From the NCBI GenBank assembly GCA_013001695.1, contig JABDMC010000156.1:1-64000 (forward strand): a DNA stretch of 64,000 bases. The letters are read 5' to 3'. Shown here piece by piece: positions 63,323 to 64,000 of the stretch. A model generated the notes under the pieces. The model was given only the letters and a program-made list of their open reading frames with translations. It ran no database searches and was not told the DNA's origin. Numbering within the stretch: position 1 is the stretch's first letter; every line of letters starts with the position of its first letter. Both the position numbers and the translations under genes were made by a program. Source of the DNA: Akkermansiaceae bacterium (GTDB lineage Bacteria; Verrucomicrobiota; Verrucomicrobiia; Verrucomicrobiales; Akkermansiaceae).

Positions 63323-63435
63323 GATGTTGGATCTTCGATATTCGATCAAGACGACTGGAGCGGCCCGCGCACGAAGCTGATCAAGTTGGACCGGCCCTTC
63401 CCCCCAACATCGAACATCCAACATCGAATATCGCG
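63323..63435. repeat. AT-rich inverted-repeat element (gatgttggatcttcgat ... atcgaacatccaacatc)
   Basis: Arms 63323-63339 and 63409-63425 are complementary at 16/17 positions. Confidence 0.65.
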
Positions 63436-63450
63436 CCGCAGGCGCTCCAA

Positions 63451-64000
63451 ATGAAAATCCTCGTCGCCAACCTGGGCTCGACCTCCTTCAAGTACCGCCT
63501 CTTCGAGATGGCGGAGGGCGAGGAGCGCCTCCTGGGGAAAGGGGGCTCCGAGCGGGTGACCGACTTCGGCGAGGCGATCAGCGGCGCCCTCCGGCAGATG
63601 GAGGACGACGGCATGGTGGCCTCGCGGGACCAGATCGAGGCGGTGGGCTTCAAGACCGTCCTCGGGCGCGGCCTGAGCGGCTGCGTGGAGGCCGGGGACG
63701 AGGTCCTCGAGGCCCTCGACGGGTTTGCCGAGGTGGCCCCGGCGCACAACCCGGCGTATGCGGCGGGGATTCGCCAGTTCCGCGACCTCCTTCCCGGGGC
63801 CCGGCGGGTGGCCCTCTTCGAAACCGCCTTCTACCAGTGGATGCCGGAAGCGGCGACGCGCTACGCGGTTCCCGGGGAGTGGCACGAGGCGGGGATCCGG
63901 CGCTACGGCTTTCACGGCGCCAGCCACAAGTTCATCGCGGAGCGCTCCGCGGAGTTGCTCGGGCGCGATGACGTCGCCGCCGCGGTGCGCCGCCTCTACC
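63451..64000 (+). CDS. ackA: Acetate kinase, N-terminal part (truncated by window edge)
   Basis: Not in the ORF track (no stop in window). MKILVANLGSTSFKYRLFEM...VGFKTVLGRG...FAEVAPAHNPAYAAGI...VALFETAFYQWMPEAATRYAVPGEW...IRRYGFHGASHKFIAER. Confidence 0.93.
   Translation, partial: MKILVANLGSTSFKYRLFEMAEGEERLLGKGGSERVTDFGEAISGALRQMEDDGMVASRDQIEAVGFKTVLGRGLSGCVEAGDEVLEALDGFAEVAPAHNPAYAAGIRQFRDLLPGARRVALFETAFYQWMPEAATRYAVPGEWHEAGIRRYGFHGASHKFIAERSAELLGRDDVAAAVRRLY

Noticed and set aside
1-64000. Prophage, transposase, CRISPR-Cas or rRNA operon
   Set aside because: No integrase, transposase, cas gene or rRNA signature recognised anywhere in the window.

Overview
High-GC bacterial chromosome segment. 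Gene content and order suggest Verrucomicrobiota/PVC superphylum (inference from a PVC-type microcompartment locus, A/K-rich histone-like tails and a WA/DP repeat protein). Most of the window is well-organised housekeeping and accessory genes. It holds: (i) an assimilatory sulfate/cysteine cluster (cysE partial, Rrf2 regulator, cysK, cysH, cysI, cysJ) with a perfect 16-bp palindrome at the cysJ start; (ii) an ECF-like sigma factor coupled to a Hanks kinase/PEGA/FGE-fold protein and OsmC; (iii) ruvC-lipB followed by an alpha/beta-hydrolase-like + caspase-like fusion protein; (iv) a HyuA-HyuB fusion, an MglA-like GTPase and a roadblock-like protein with NPF/SPF motifs; (v) def-exbD-exbB-tonB-like and a KsgA-NUDIX fusion; (vi) pgsA, der, a long WA/DP-repeat protein and oppD; (vii) a dksA-like/rpmG/rpsR/folE2 cluster in which every member appears to lack zinc-binding cysteine sets; (viii) scpB, pheA, proAB, argS, trkHA, an L,D-transpeptidase, a selenocysteine tRNA gene (selC), lptF-like, SulP, SLC13, infA, rplM-rpsI, xth, pepP, nadK; and (ix) at the right edge, the start of a PVC-type bacterial microcompartment locus (DeoR regulator, PduL, two BMC-H shell proteins, partial acetate kinase). 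Two coding regions missing from the ORF track because they run off the window (cysE, ackA) and one because it is too short (rpmG) were recovered by direct reading. The strongest candidates for under-described biology are the hydrolase-caspase fusion, the zinc-sparing cluster with a histone-tailed DksA, the shared histone-like tail on the sigma factor, and the helically phased repeats upstream of pduL. All family calls come from reading motifs by eye; no searches were run.
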